Positions 42,284 to 52,102 of a stretch of 64,000 bases of DNA are shown here, one piece after another; position 1 is the stretch's first letter; each line of letters starts with the position of its first letter. Below the pieces are notes generated by a model. It had not been told where the DNA came from. It was given only the letters and a program-made list of their open reading frames with translations, and ran no database searches. A program made the translations under genes and the position numbers. The stretch comes from Lewinellaceae bacterium (GTDB lineage Bacteria > Bacteroidota > Bacteroidia > Chitinophagales > Saprospiraceae). Location of the stretch: assembly GCA_020636195.1 (NCBI GenBank), contig JACJYH010000001.1, positions 496,001-560,000 on the forward strand, in the 5' to 3' direction.

Positions 42284-43591
42284 ATGGACATTTTAAAACA
42301 AAAGTTTCATACAAAATCAGCTGCCCTCAAAGCTGAATTGAAAGCCATCGTAAAAGAACACGGAGACCATAAAATAGACGAAGTCAAGATAGAACAACTC
42401 ATTGGAGGCATGCGCAGTGTCAAGAGCATGATTTGGGACACATCTTCCCTTGATCCTGAAGAAGGTATCCGATTTCGCGGGTACAACATTCCTGAGCTTC
42501 GCGAAAAATTACCAAAAGTGCCTGGCGGCAAAGAACCACTTCCTGAAGGTTTGTTTTGGCTGATGATGGTAGGTGAATTACCTACTGAAGACGAAGTGAG
42601 ATGGTTGTCAAAGGAATGGGAAAGACGAGGAAAAGTGCCACAATCAGTGTATGACACTTTGGACAGTTTGCCTGTTAGTACACATCCCATGACACAGTTC
42701 AGTATAGGTATCTTGAGCATGCAGCATGAAAGTGTATTCTCTGAGAGTTATGAAGAGGGTATGAGTAGAGACGATTACTGGGATGCGATGTATGAGGACA
42801 GCATGAACATGATTGCCAAGCTCCCACATATTGCTGCGTATATCTACAGAAGAACATTTAAAAACGGCGTAACAATAGCCAGCAAAGAAAACTTTGACTG
42901 GGGAGGAAATTTTGCACATATCTTAGGATTTGACAATAAAGATTTTTATGCATTGATGCGCTTGTATTTGACCATCCATGCGGATCATGAAGGTGGCAAT
43001 GCGTCAGCGCATACGATGCACCTGGTGGGTTCTACATTGAGTGATGTATATTATTCATTTAGCGCTTCTATGAATGCATTGGCTGGACCGTTGCACGGCT
43101 TAGCCAATCAAGAAGTGATCAAGTGGATCTTCGAAATGGTAGAAGAACTTAAAACAAACAGACCAACAAAAGATCAAATCAGGGCTTACATCCACAAAAC
43201 CCTCGATGAAGGTAAAGTTGTTCCCGGATATGGCCACGCAGTATTGAGACAACCCGACCCGCGGTTTTTAGCTCAGAAGAAGTTTGCTGAAGATAATATT
43301 GAGAATGATCCGATTGTGAATATTGTTTGGGATTTGTTTGAGATCGTTCCACAAGTTCTAGGTGAGTTAGGAAAGGTAAAAAATCCATGGCCAAATGTTG
43401 ATGCCCATTCAGGTGCATTATTGGTGCATTATGGATTGACAGAATACAGTTTTTACACAGTATTATTTGGTGTTTCTCGAGCATTGGGAGTTTGTGCAGG
43501 ATTATGCTGGGACAGAGCTCTCGGTTTGGCATTAGAAAGACCAAAATCCATCACTACAGATTTTCTTAAAGCGTTTATTGCAAAAAATTAA
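42284..43591 (+). CDS. gltA: Citrate synthase, mitochondrial (eukaryote-like) type
   Basis: 435 residues. It condenses acetyl-CoA with oxaloacetate in the TCA cycle. The catalytic residues are in GPLHGLANQEV (His), GYGHAVLRQPDPR (His) and WPNVDAHSGALLVHYG (Asp). The long N-terminal helix and the DWGGNFAHILGF segment group it with the mitochondrial-type enzymes rather than the Gram-negative NADH-inhibited hexamer. A weak -7-like TAACTTAG lies about 40 bases upstream. It is followed by gcvH 26 bases later. Confidence 0.94.
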   Translation: MDILKQKFHTKSAALKAELKAIVKEHGDHKIDEVKIEQLIGGMRSVKSMIWDTSSLDPEEGIRFRGYNIPELREKLPKVPGGKEPLPEGLFWLMMVGELPTEDEVRWLSKEWERRGKVPQSVYDTLDSLPVSTHPMTQFSIGILSMQHESVFSESYEEGMSRDDYWDAMYEDSMNMIAKLPHIAAYIYRRTFKNGVTIASKENFDWGGNFAHILGFDNKDFYALMRLYLTIHADHEGGNASAHTMHLVGSTLSDVYYSFSASMNALAGPLHGLANQEVIKWIFEMVEELKTNRPTKDQIRAYIHKTLDEGKVVPGYGHAVLRQPDPRFLAQKKFAEDNIENDPIVNIVWDLFEIVPQVLGELGKVKNPWPNVDAHSGALLVHYGLTEYSFYTVLFGVSRALGVCAGLCWDRALGLALERPKSITTDFLKAFIAKN

Positions 43592-43617
43592 TTTCATTAA
43601 CCATTATAACAATTATT

Positions 43618-44007
43618 ATGCTAGTACCGGAAAATTTAAAATATACCAAGGAGCACGAGTGGATCAAAGTGGATGGTGAATTCGCCACCATCGGAATCAC
43701 GGATTTTGCCCAAAGCGAGCTTGGAGATATCGTCTATGTGGAAGTAGATACAGTAGGAAAAATCATTGGAAAAGATGAGATTTTTGGTACTGTAGAAGCT
43801 GTCAAAACCACTTCTGACCTTTTCATGCCTGTAAGTGGAGAGGTATTGGAATTCAATTCTGAATTATCAGAAGATGGTGGTGATGATCCAGGATTGATCA
43901 ACTCAGATCCATATGGTTCCGGATGGATAGTCAAAATAAGAATGACAGATGAATTTGAATTGGGCGATCTACTAGATTCAAAGGATTATGAAGCTCTGGT
44001 AGGTTGA
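43618..44007 (+). CDS. gcvH: Glycine cleavage system H protein
   Basis: 129 residues, full length. The lipoyl attachment lysine is in FGTVEAVKTTSDLFMPVSGE (about residue 63). KEHEWIKVDGEFATIGITDFA and the terminal DSKDYEAL are typical. It carries the aminomethyl intermediate between P, T and L proteins of glycine cleavage, whose genes are not in the window. It shares the transcript of citrate synthase and is followed by a terminator-like hairpin. Confidence 0.95.
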   Translation: MLVPENLKYTKEHEWIKVDGEFATIGITDFAQSELGDIVYVEVDTVGKIIGKDEIFGTVEAVKTTSDLFMPVSGEVLEFNSELSEDGGDDPGLINSDPYGSGWIVKIRMTDEFELGDLLDSKDYEALVG

Positions 44008-44031
44008 TAAAGTATAATTTAATCAAGAAGG

Positions 44032-44073
44032 AATTGCAATTTGTCACTGTTGGTAGGTTGCAATTTTCTTTTT
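44032..44073 (+). terminator. Probable terminator after gcvH
   Basis: AATTGCAA (44032-44039) pairs with TTGCAATT (44058-44065), followed by TTCTTTTT. The 18-base loop is long, so this is moderately supported. Confidence 0.55.
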
Positions 44074-44143
44074 ATTGAAACATTATTAGAATTTTTGACG
44101 TCCATACAGGGTTATCACATTATTTTATTTTAAAATTTTATTT

Positions 44144-45130
44144 ATGAAGTCTATTTTCACCTACTGTTTTATTCTATTTTATGTTTTGGTCAATGCACAA
44201 AATGAAGCGTATTACAACCTAGAAAATCAAAAATATTATCTCTCGTCCATCAAGGATAATATCGAATCTATGCGAGTTTACTCAGATTCAGCAACAATTT
44301 GGCACTATCTGGACCAAATGAACACTATTACCAATCAAATAGACATGGAACTCAATAAAATAGTCGTCGAGGAACCCCAAGTAATGGAGGATGAAACGAC
44401 TGCATCTGAAGATGTAGAAGTGGATTCACGCGAAGAAACTCTCGAGAATTACCCATGGGAGGCGGAGAAGAAAGGGGATATTTACGATGATGAAGACGAT
44501 GCAGGTAAAATGTCAAAATTCATCCCATTCAGAAATAAAATTAAAACAGATTTAGTCATTCAGTTTGGTATCAATAGCTTACAGGATGGCAATGCGACTG
44601 CTGTGGCGAACGCACCTGAAATCAATACGGGAGGTTCCTGGTTTTGGGATTTTGGGATATCAAGAAAGGTGAGACTAGGAGGGAAAACTTCAAAGGTTGC
44701 AACGTATTATGGTTTGAGCTACTTGATCAATAGGTTTAAGGTAGACAACGATGTCAAATTGGTTGCTTCTGACAATGGAAGTTCTTGGTCTGCTGAAAAT
44801 ATATTATCGAACAGAATAAATATAGGGTATCTGAATATTCCGCTTGGATTCGTGGTGAAATTAGGCAAGAAAACGGATTTTTTAATAGGAGCATACGGAG
44901 GCTACCGAGTCTATACAGCCCAAAATATTCATTTAAAAAATGGGACTGAGAATGTGTATGAGAAAAGAAAGGATAGATATGGCTTGAATAACTGGATGTA
45001 TGGTGCTCAAGTTGGACTTGATATAAAAGGATTTGACATCAATTTTAAATATAACTTTTCGAAATTATTCAAAGATAATTCTGCCGGAGATTACAATATC
45101 TGGATGGTAGGCACATCTATCAGGATATAA
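44144..45130 (+). CDS. Secreted protein with outer-membrane barrel-like C-terminal domain
   Basis: 328 residues, signal peptide ending VNAQ (about 19). The first 100 residues are acidic and probably disordered or coiled (DETTASEDVEVDSREETL). The C-terminal 200 residues have barrel-like strands (WFWDFGISRKVRLGG, GYLNIPLGFVVKLGKKTDFLI, WMYGAQVGLDIKGFDINFKY) and end YNIWMVGTSIRI. It resembles the outer-membrane beta-barrel proteins of Bacteroidota with a PorT-like C-terminal part. It is a single-gene unit with a terminator after it. Confidence 0.65.
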   Translation: MKSIFTYCFILFYVLVNAQNEAYYNLENQKYYLSSIKDNIESMRVYSDSATIWHYLDQMNTITNQIDMELNKIVVEEPQVMEDETTASEDVEVDSREETLENYPWEAEKKGDIYDDEDDAGKMSKFIPFRNKIKTDLVIQFGINSLQDGNATAVANAPEINTGGSWFWDFGISRKVRLGGKTSKVATYYGLSYLINRFKVDNDVKLVASDNGSSWSAENILSNRINIGYLNIPLGFVVKLGKKTDFLIGAYGGYRVYTAQNIHLKNGTENVYEKRKDRYGLNNWMYGAQVGLDIKGFDINFKYNFSKLFKDNSAGDYNIWMVGTSIRI

Positions 45131-45151
45131 GGGTAATACCCCAAAGCGAAG

Positions 45152-45195
45152 AATGGAGTGAATGGTGTGACATCCATTTTCTCCATTTTTTGTTT
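45152..45195 (+). terminator. Terminator after the gene at 44144
   Basis: AATGGAG-T-GAATGG (45152-45165) pairs with CCATTT-T-CTCCATT (45174-45187) with one T-T mismatch and one wobble pair, then TTTTTG. It also precedes the rlmN start. Confidence 0.75.
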
Positions 45196-45227
45196 TCTTT
45201 GAAACCTTCCTAAAAATTATTCATCGC

Positions 45228-46268
45228 TTGGAATCCCGCTTAGACATAAGGCAACTTTCACTTCAAGATATACAACAATATGTTGTGACTTGGAAAGAAC
45301 CTGTTTTTCGGGCAAAACAAATTTATGAATGGTTATGGAAGAAATCTTGCTATAGTTTCGATGAAATGACCAACCTTTCCTTAACTCTGCGAGAAAAGCT
45401 AAATGACAATTTTCTTATTCAATCTTTGGTATTGGATGCAGCGCAATACAGTAGTGATGGTACAATTAAGTCAAGATTCATCTTACACGACAGTTCTAAG
45501 ATTGAAGCAGTACTAATTCCCGTCAAAGAGGAGAACCGATTTACTGTGTGCGTATCTACACAGGTAGGATGCAGCCTTACTTGTTCTTTTTGTGCCACAG
45601 GACAGATGAAGCGCGTCAGAAACCTGGAAGCATCTGAGATTTATGATCAATATGTGTACGTCAATCAGCAATGCCTCGAGAATTTCGGACATCCACTTAC
45701 CAATGTTGTCTATATGGGTATGGGAGAACCTTTATTGACCTATTCCAACACCATGAAGAGTATAGAACTCTTGACATCAGATATGGGTTTGGGAATTTCC
45801 CCCAAAAGGATCACTATCAGCACTGCCGGCATTGCGAAAATGATAGAAAAACTCGCTGACGATAATCCGAAAGTGAGACTGGCACTTTCACTGCATGCTG
45901 CAGACGATGTGAAAAGGAACACTATCATGCCCATCAATGAGCAAAATAACCTGGATGTGCTCATGAAAGCACTAAAAGTCTTCTATCAAAAGACAGGAAA
46001 TAAGATAAGTTATGAATATATAGCTTTTGCAGACTTCAATGACTCGATTCAGGACGCAAAAAACTTGGTTTCCTTATGTACTTCCTTCCCTGTGACCGTC
46101 AATATAATAGAATACAATCCAGTAGAAGGTGTCCAACTTAAAAAATCTTCGGAAGACAATATCAACAAATTTGCAAAATATCTTCGCGACCATGATGTAA
46201 TGGTGACGGTAAGACGAAGCAGAGGAAAGGACATAGACGCTGCTTGCGGCCAGTTAGCCAATAAGTGA
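45228..46268 (+). CDS. rlmN: Dual-specificity RNA methyltransferase RlmN
   Basis: 346 residues. A radical-SAM enzyme that methylates C2 of A2503 in 23S rRNA and A37 of some tRNAs. The cluster motif CSLTCSFCATGQ is intact, as is the C-terminal catalytic Cys (DIDAACGQL). The N-terminal helix domain (PVFRAKQIYEWLWKKSC) precedes. The start is a TTG at 45228: no in-frame ATG lies near, and the family's N-terminus begins here. It converges with dcd. Confidence 0.93.
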   Translation: MESRLDIRQLSLQDIQQYVVTWKEPVFRAKQIYEWLWKKSCYSFDEMTNLSLTLREKLNDNFLIQSLVLDAAQYSSDGTIKSRFILHDSSKIEAVLIPVKEENRFTVCVSTQVGCSLTCSFCATGQMKRVRNLEASEIYDQYVYVNQQCLENFGHPLTNVVYMGMGEPLLTYSNTMKSIELLTSDMGLGISPKRITISTAGIAKMIEKLADDNPKVRLALSLHAADDVKRNTIMPINEQNNLDVLMKALKVFYQKTGNKISYEYIAFADFNDSIQDAKNLVSLCTSFPVTVNIIEYNPVEGVQLKKSSEDNINKFAKYLRDHDVMVTVRRSRGKDIDAACGQLANK

Positions 46269-46272
46269 TTTA

Positions 46273-46809
46273 TCAGAATTTATTCTTCCACATCATGCTT
46301 TCTACAGGACGGATGGTGCGACCGTTATATTTTGCATCAGACTTTGAGTGGTAGTAGTTCTTAACTTGTCCTTCTACCTTGAAGTAAATCAGCTGACCTA
46401 TGGGCATCCCTGCGTAAATTCTTACAGGTTGAACACAACTGATCTCTAGAGTCCAAGTATTACAAAAACCTACATCACCTTTGCCGGCAGTAGCATGGAT
46501 ATCGATGCCTAACCTACCTACACTGGACTTGCCTTCTAAAAACGGCACAGCATCATGGGTCTCAGTATATTCTTCTGTGACTCCCAAATATAAGGTGCCC
46601 GGCATAATCATAAATCCGTCTTCACCGATTTCAAAATGGTGTAATGTGTTGTGTTTTCTGGCGTCCAATTCGTGGGATTCATACACTGCCAAATACTTCC
46701 CAAGATGGACATCGTAGGAATTGGTTCCTAGACAATTTTGGTCAAACGGTTCTATAATGATACGTTTCGACTCAATGGCATCCAGTATCTCAAGATCAGA
46801 TAAAATCAT
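46273..46809 (-). CDS. dcd: dCTP deaminase
   Basis: 178 residues. It converts dCTP to dUTP in thymidylate supply. The active site is in FLEGKSSVGRLGIDIHATAGKG and NTWTLEISCVQPVRI, with the Glu in WTLEI as the general base. The homotrimer fold length fits. It starts 20 bases after the formate dehydrogenase stop and may be carried on that transcript. No promoter box is visible in the gap. Confidence 0.93.
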   Translation of the reverse strand: MILSDLEILDAIESKRIIIEPFDQNCLGTNSYDVHLGKYLAVYESHELDARKHNTLHHFEIGEDGFMIMPGTLYLGVTEEYTETHDAVPFLEGKSSVGRLGIDIHATAGKGDVGFCNTWTLEISCVQPVRIYAGMPIGQLIYFKVEGQVKNYYHSKSDAKYNGRTIRPVESMMWKNKF

Positions 46810-46828
46810 GCATATTTTTTAAAAGAAA

Positions 46829-49564
46829 TCAAAATGCTTTTTTGTAATTCCCTTTAGATTTTCTGATCCTGCAAGCCACCACTTTATATTCGGGGCACAG
46901 TGCATCTGTGTCGCATTCATCGCCGGTAATGGTATTGAGCATGATTTCAGGGAAATGAAACGTGGTACTCATCACACCCGGTTTTACTTCGTCTGTAATG
47001 GATGCTTTGATATCTACTTTTCCTCTTGGGCTTTCTACACACACCATATCTCCATCACTGATAAAATGTTGTGCGGCATCATCTGGGTGAATCATTAAGA
47101 CATCCTCCGTTAAAATTTCTACATTTTTTGTGCGTCGGGTCATTGTGCCCGCATTGTAATGTTCCAATTTTCTATTTGTAGTGACGATAAAAGGGAAATC
47201 CTTGCTATATTCCTTCAATTCATTGGTTTCAAGCCAGTCTTTATAATAGAACTTACCTTTTCCCATTTTAAACTGGTCTGTATGAAGAATTTTAGTATCA
47301 GTACCATCTTTTGACACCGGCCATTGTTTACCATTTTTATCCAATTCATTCCATCTGATACCTTCAAAAAACGGTACTATAGAAGCAATCTCTGCCAATA
47401 CACCATCAGCGGAATACGGTGCTTGATCATAACCCATCCATTTCATGATTTCACACATGATTTGTCCATCCGGTTTTGTGCCTGACAGTGGTTTTACGAC
47501 TGCATTTACCCTTTGAACCCTTCGTTCGCCATTGGTGAATGTTCCTGATTTCTCTAAGAATGAAGCTGCCGGCAGGATTACGGTGGCGTATTTACATGTT
47601 TCTGTCATAAAGATCTCTTGTATCACCAATAGGTCTAAGTCCTGCATGGCTTTGATGACTTTTTGGGTATTGGGATCGGTTTGTACTACATCTTCACCCA
47701 TCAGCCACAATGCTTTTAGTTTGCCTTCAATGGAGGCTTCAAACATTTCAGGAATTTTTAGACCTGCTGTCGTAGGCATTTTTGTGCCATAGTGAAACTC
47801 GTATTTTGACAGAATGTCAGGATTGTGCACATCGAGGTAACCTGCACCTTGGTGTGGTTGGCAGCCCATGTCTGCAGCGCCTTGGACATTATTTTGACCT
47901 CTAAGTGGATTTACACCAACCCCTTTTCTACCAATATTTCCGGTAATCATGGCTAGGTCAGCGATAAGCATTACGGTAAAAGTGCCTTGTGTGTGCTCAG
48001 TGACTCCCAATCCGTGGAAACTCATGGCATTTGGTGCTTTGGCATAAGCTACTGCCGCTTTTCTCACCAATTCCTTGTTCACTCCAGTGATCTCAGATAA
48101 TTCATCCATGTTTAGTTTCAAAAGTTCTGATACCATTTCATCAAAACCTTCTGTTCTACTAGCAATGAAATCTTTATCTGCAACACCTTCAGCAATGATG
48201 TAATATAGCATCATATTGAGAAGTGCTACATTGGTACCTGGTTTTAATTGCAGATGATAGGTGGCATAGTTGGCCAATTCTGTTCGACGCGGATCAATGA
48301 CAATCGTTGTCTTTCCTTTGATCGCAAATTGTTTGAGTTTGGCACCTGTCACAGGATGTCCTTCAGTAGGATTGGCACCGATCACAAGAATACAATCAGT
48401 ATATTTTAAATCTTCAATAGAGTTTGTCGCTGCACCTGTACCGAAAGTTCTCTGCATACCCAATGCTGTCGGCGAATGACACACCCTTGCACAGCAATCA
48501 ATGTTATTTGTTCCAATGACAGCTCTCATAAATTTCTGCATGAGATAATTCTCCTCGTTAGTACACCTTGCAGAGGAGATTCCACCAATAGCATCAGAGC
48601 CATAGGTCTTTTTTATTTCGTTGAGTTTATTAGCAATGAAATCATAGGCTTCTTCCCATGAGGCAGGCTGTAAAGTTCCATTTTTCCTGATCAAAGGAGT
48701 TTTAATCCTATCAGGATGGTTATAAAATGAAAAGGCATATCTCCCTTTGAGACAAGTATGTCCTTGATTCACCTCAGCATCATAAGGTGCTTGAATACTT
48801 TTTATCGTGTCATCCACAACGGAAACTTCAAGGTTACATCCAACACCGCAATAGGTGCATACAGTTCTGGTTTTCGTCTGTCCGACTATAGATTTGCTCT
48901 CAAAAACATCACTGATGGCAGATGTTGGACAAGCTTGCGCACAGGCTCCGCAGCTGACACAATCACTTTCAAAAAAAGAGACGTCAGCACCCTTGATAAT
49001 TTTACTGTCAAAGCCTCTTCCGGACATACTAAGGACAAACTGACCTTGCACTTCATCACAAGCTCTGACGCAGCGATAGCAATTGATGCACTTACTAAGT
49101 TCAGATGTCATATATGGGTGAGAAGTATCCTTTGGTCTATCGAGGTGGTTTTTACCTTCGGGATATCTTACATTCCTGATGCCTACTTTGGCTGCCACTG
49201 ATTGTAGCTCACAATTATTGTTTACTTCGCATGTCAAACAATCCAAAGGATGGTCAGTCAAAACCAATTCGATGATGTTTTTTCTAAGTTTTTGGATAGA
49301 TGGTGATGAAGTATAGATAAAACTACCCGGAGTAACAGGTGTATGACATGAAGCCACCGTTTTAGTTGGCCCACCATCCACAAGAGCAACCTCCACACTA
49401 CATACACGACAAGAGCCGAATGGCGACAAATTTGGAGCATCACAAAGAGTAGGAATGGTTTTACTGCCGATCTCCCTTTTAATCAATTGTAGAATGGTTT
49501 CACCTTCATTAAAGGTGTATGGTTGTCCATCTATGAAGGCTAAAGAAGTATTTTGGACTGTCAT
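46829..49564 (-). CDS. fdhA: Molybdenum formate dehydrogenase, alpha subunit (NuoG-like N-terminus)
   Basis: 911 residues. N-terminal [2Fe-2S] domain (CDAPNLSPFGSCRVC), NuoG-type His-Cys3 region (DHPLDCLTCEVNNNCEL), two 4Fe-4S clusters (CINCYRCVRACDE; CVSCGACAQACP), the Mo-bisMGD [4Fe-4S] motif CTYCGVGCNLE, then the catalytic domain with Cys in CARVCHSPT as the molybdenum ligand (cysteine, not selenocysteine). A C-terminal MopB domain has TMTRRTKNVEIL. It oxidises formate, passing electrons to an unidentified acceptor. Beta/gamma and FdhD genes are not nearby. Confidence 0.92.
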   Translation of the reverse strand: MTVQNTSLAFIDGQPYTFNEGETILQLIKREIGSKTIPTLCDAPNLSPFGSCRVCSVEVALVDGGPTKTVASCHTPVTPGSFIYTSSPSIQKLRKNIIELVLTDHPLDCLTCEVNNNCELQSVAAKVGIRNVRYPEGKNHLDRPKDTSHPYMTSELSKCINCYRCVRACDEVQGQFVLSMSGRGFDSKIIKGADVSFFESDCVSCGACAQACPTSAISDVFESKSIVGQTKTRTVCTYCGVGCNLEVSVVDDTIKSIQAPYDAEVNQGHTCLKGRYAFSFYNHPDRIKTPLIRKNGTLQPASWEEAYDFIANKLNEIKKTYGSDAIGGISSARCTNEENYLMQKFMRAVIGTNNIDCCARVCHSPTALGMQRTFGTGAATNSIEDLKYTDCILVIGANPTEGHPVTGAKLKQFAIKGKTTIVIDPRRTELANYATYHLQLKPGTNVALLNMMLYYIIAEGVADKDFIASRTEGFDEMVSELLKLNMDELSEITGVNKELVRKAAVAYAKAPNAMSFHGLGVTEHTQGTFTVMLIADLAMITGNIGRKGVGVNPLRGQNNVQGAADMGCQPHQGAGYLDVHNPDILSKYEFHYGTKMPTTAGLKIPEMFEASIEGKLKALWLMGEDVVQTDPNTQKVIKAMQDLDLLVIQEIFMTETCKYATVILPAASFLEKSGTFTNGERRVQRVNAVVKPLSGTKPDGQIMCEIMKWMGYDQAPYSADGVLAEIASIVPFFEGIRWNELDKNGKQWPVSKDGTDTKILHTDQFKMGKGKFYYKDWLETNELKEYSKDFPFIVTTNRKLEHYNAGTMTRRTKNVEILTEDVLMIHPDDAAQHFISDGDMVCVESPRGKVDIKASITDEVKPGVMSTTFHFPEIMLNTITGDECDTDALCPEYKVVACRIRKSKGNYKKAF

Positions 49565-49583
49565 ACTCGGAGTGCTTTAGGCT

Positions 49584-49591
49584 CAAAAATA
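49584..49591 (-). promoter_or_regulatory. -7 box TATTTTTG
   Basis: Fits TAnnTTTG on the minus strand, 19 bases before the fdhA ATG, but lies in an AT-rich stretch. Confidence 0.4.
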
Positions 49592-49660
49592 GTATAAAAA
49601 TAACAATATCAACAAATATTAAGTCAACATGTCATTTTTTAATGATGAAATGGCAAGATT

Positions 49661-50143
49661 TTATCTTTGAGGCCAGGCTACATTATCTTCATTATCAACG
49701 ATGGGATTGATTTGTACTTCAATAACTTCGTCATCAGAAATCCAGATCAGCATGCCACTTTCTTCACATTCTATCATCCATAAATCCGGTTCTTCCTCAG
49801 AAGACATGTCATCGTTATCTGTAATTTGTATATTTAGCTTTTCAAGGAATTTCTCACAATCTTCCATTGACATACCGACGACAGATTTGCCTTCGAGTTT
49901 GTAATGCGGATCACTGATACCTATGCTGACCAATCTGTCTTCATATATTGGATCAAAAACCAAGGTCAGTTCCAACGTGTCATAATGCCATGATTCTAGC
50001 AAATCCTCTTCCGATGCGTCAGATTCAAATTCTGAAATTTCTTCAGGTTCGCCTAAAATTTGCCTAACTTCGGGTTTCAACATCCCAAATTTTAGATCTC
50101 CTATTCCGGTTTTTAATTGAATCTCTTTGATATTTGGTTTCAT
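49661..50143 (-). CDS. Acidic hypothetical protein
   Basis: 160 residues, strongly acidic, no signal peptide. The first 45 residues begin KEIQLKTGIGDLKFGMLKPE and continue VRQILGEPEEISEFES, a pattern of small alpha/beta proteins sometimes seen beside tRNA synthetases. The rest has WHYDTLELTLVF and WMIECEESGMLIWISDDEVIE. I recognise no functional motif. It starts 11 bases after the aspS stop, so it is probably co-transcribed with it. Confidence 0.65.
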   Translation of the reverse strand: MKPNIKEIQLKTGIGDLKFGMLKPEVRQILGEPEEISEFESDASEEDLLESWHYDTLELTLVFDPIYEDRLVSIGISDPHYKLEGKSVVGMSMEDCEKFLEKLNIQITDNDDMSSEEEPDLWMIECEESGMLIWISDDEVIEVQINPIVDNEDNVAWPQR

Positions 50144-50154
50144 TTCCTAAATTT

Positions 50155-51924
50155 TTATAAATCTTTATATGTAAGAGATAATCTTAACTCATCCAATTGT
50201 GATGCATGAATGGTAGATGGGGCATCGATCATCATGTCTCTTCCTTGATTGTTTTTAGGGAATGCTATGAAATCTCTAATGGAAGATTGACCATTCATGA
50301 CGGCACACAACCTATCAAAACCAAAAGCTATACCACCGTGTGGAGGAGCTCCATATTCGAATGCACCCAAAAGAAATCCAAATTGATGTTCTGCCTCTTC
50401 CTTGGTAAATCCTAAAAGATCAAAATTCTTCGATTGAAGGTCTCTATCGTGTATCCTGATGGAACCACCTCCGATCTCCACACCATTGATTACTAAGTCG
50501 TAGGCGTCTGCTTTCAGGTTTTTCATTGTCTGATGGTCTCCATTCATCATCTTGGGGATATCTTCTTTTTTGGGAGATGTAAATGGATGGTGCATTGCAA
50601 AAAATCGATTTGACTCTTCATCCCATTCTAAAAGTGGAAAATCTATGACCCACAATGGTTTGAAATCACCTTGAACCATAAGACCTTCTTTTCGTCCCAT
50701 TTCAAGGCGCAATTCTCCGAGCTGCTTCCTTGTTTTTTCTTGCTCTCCACTTAGGATGAGCAACATATCTCCTTTTTCGATGCCTAATGAGGTCGCCCAA
50801 TTTTTCAAAACGTCATCAGAATAAAACTTGCCAATAGTCGATTTGATGGAGCCGTCTTCCTGATATTTTACATATACAAGACCTTTAGCACCTATCTGCG
50901 GGCGTTGTACCCACTCGGTCAAATCTTTTAGATCCTTGTTTGAATATTTTTCTGCTGCACCTTTGACACAAATTCCTGCAATCAATTCTGCTGAATCAAA
51001 GACTGAGAAATCATGTCCTTTTGCCAGGTCATTGAGTTCAATGAATTTCATATCAAACCTCAAATCAGGTTTGTCACTCCCATAAAATTTCAATGCATCG
51101 TCATAAGACATACGAGGAAAATCCGGCAATTCTCTATTTAACGTGTGTTTGAATAAATACTTCGTTAAACCTTCAAACGTATTGAGAATGTCTTCAATAT
51201 GGACAAATGCCATCTCACAATCTATCTGTGTAAATTCAGGCTGTCTATCCGCTCTCAGGTCTTCATCCCTAAAGCATTTGACAATCTGAAAATATTTATC
51301 CATGCCAGCCACCATCAAAATTTGCTTGAAGGTCTGTGGTGATTGTGGTAATGCATAAAATTGATGTGGATTTAATCTGCTGGGCACTACAAAATCCCTT
51401 GCACCTTCAGGTGTGCTTTTGATTAAAAAAGGTGTTTCTATCTCGATAAAACCTTGACTGTCCAAGTATTTTCTTGTCTCAATAGCAAGTTTTGATCTGA
51501 ATATCAGATTTGACTGAACAGGTGTTCTTCTGATGTCCAAATATCTATACTTCATCCTTAAATCATCACCACCATCTGTTTGGTCTTCTATAGTGAATGG
51601 AGGCACTAGAGCACTATTGAGTATATCAAGAGTCTGCACTTCGATCTCTATATCACCGGTTGCCCTTTGATTATTTTTACTCGATCTTTCTCGCACTATA
51701 CCATGAGCTTGAATGACAAATTCTCGACCCAATTTTCGAGCTTTGGAGCACAAATCAGCATTTTCATCCATATTGAAAACGAGTTGTGTAATGCCATATC
51801 GGTCTCTTACATCCACGAATGTCAAGCCTCCTAGGTCTCTACCTTTTTGTACCCATCCGGAAAGGGTAACTTCTTTTCCAATGTCAGAAATTCGTAATTC
51901 GCCGCAATTGTGACTTCTATACAT
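50155..51924 (-). CDS. aspS: Aspartate-tRNA ligase
   Basis: 589 residues, class II synthetase. The N-terminal OB fold (SGWVQKGRDLGGLTFVDVRD) is followed by motif 2 (FRDEDLRADRQPEFTQIDCE), the bacterial GAD insertion, and motif 3 (GFDRLCAVMNGQSSIRDF). It charges tRNA-Asp in the cytoplasm. The start at 51924 (MYRSHNCGEL) matches the family. A frame from 52005 starts with TTG and runs through the -7 box at 51946-51953, so it is wrong. Confidence 0.95.
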   Translation of the reverse strand: MYRSHNCGELRISDIGKEVTLSGWVQKGRDLGGLTFVDVRDRYGITQLVFNMDENADLCSKARKLGREFVIQAHGIVRERSSKNNQRATGDIEIEVQTLDILNSALVPPFTIEDQTDGGDDLRMKYRYLDIRRTPVQSNLIFRSKLAIETRKYLDSQGFIEIETPFLIKSTPEGARDFVVPSRLNPHQFYALPQSPQTFKQILMVAGMDKYFQIVKCFRDEDLRADRQPEFTQIDCEMAFVHIEDILNTFEGLTKYLFKHTLNRELPDFPRMSYDDALKFYGSDKPDLRFDMKFIELNDLAKGHDFSVFDSAELIAGICVKGAAEKYSNKDLKDLTEWVQRPQIGAKGLVYVKYQEDGSIKSTIGKFYSDDVLKNWATSLGIEKGDMLLILSGEQEKTRKQLGELRLEMGRKEGLMVQGDFKPLWVIDFPLLEWDEESNRFFAMHHPFTSPKKEDIPKMMNGDHQTMKNLKADAYDLVINGVEIGGGSIRIHDRDLQSKNFDLLGFTKEEAEHQFGFLLGAFEYGAPPHGGIAFGFDRLCAVMNGQSSIRDFIAFPKNNQGRDMMIDAPSTIHASQLDELRLSLTYKDL

Positions 51925-51945
51925 ATTTAAAATTCTATTAGGGTG

Positions 51946-51953
51946 CAAAGATA
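51946..51953 (-). promoter_or_regulatory. -7 box TATCTTTG of aspS
   Basis: Exact TAnnTTTG on the minus strand, 21 bases before the aspS ATG. It falls within the upstream frame and so supports the shorter start. Confidence 0.6.
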
Positions 51954-52102
51954 CACTTTCCAATTCTGAAAGTATAGTACAATGTGACCATACCTTTTTT
52001 CTCAATACAAGGGAATACCGTTCAAAACTAAATTTGTTATGAGCAAAAGCTCAATACCACCAGTTTAGTATGACTTCTATTTTAGAGCTGTGGAATTTTA
52101 GA

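Noticed and set aside
46829..49564. Possible selenocysteine in formate dehydrogenase
   Set aside because: The metal-ligand position is encoded as Cys (CARVCHSPT) and there is no in-frame TGA.
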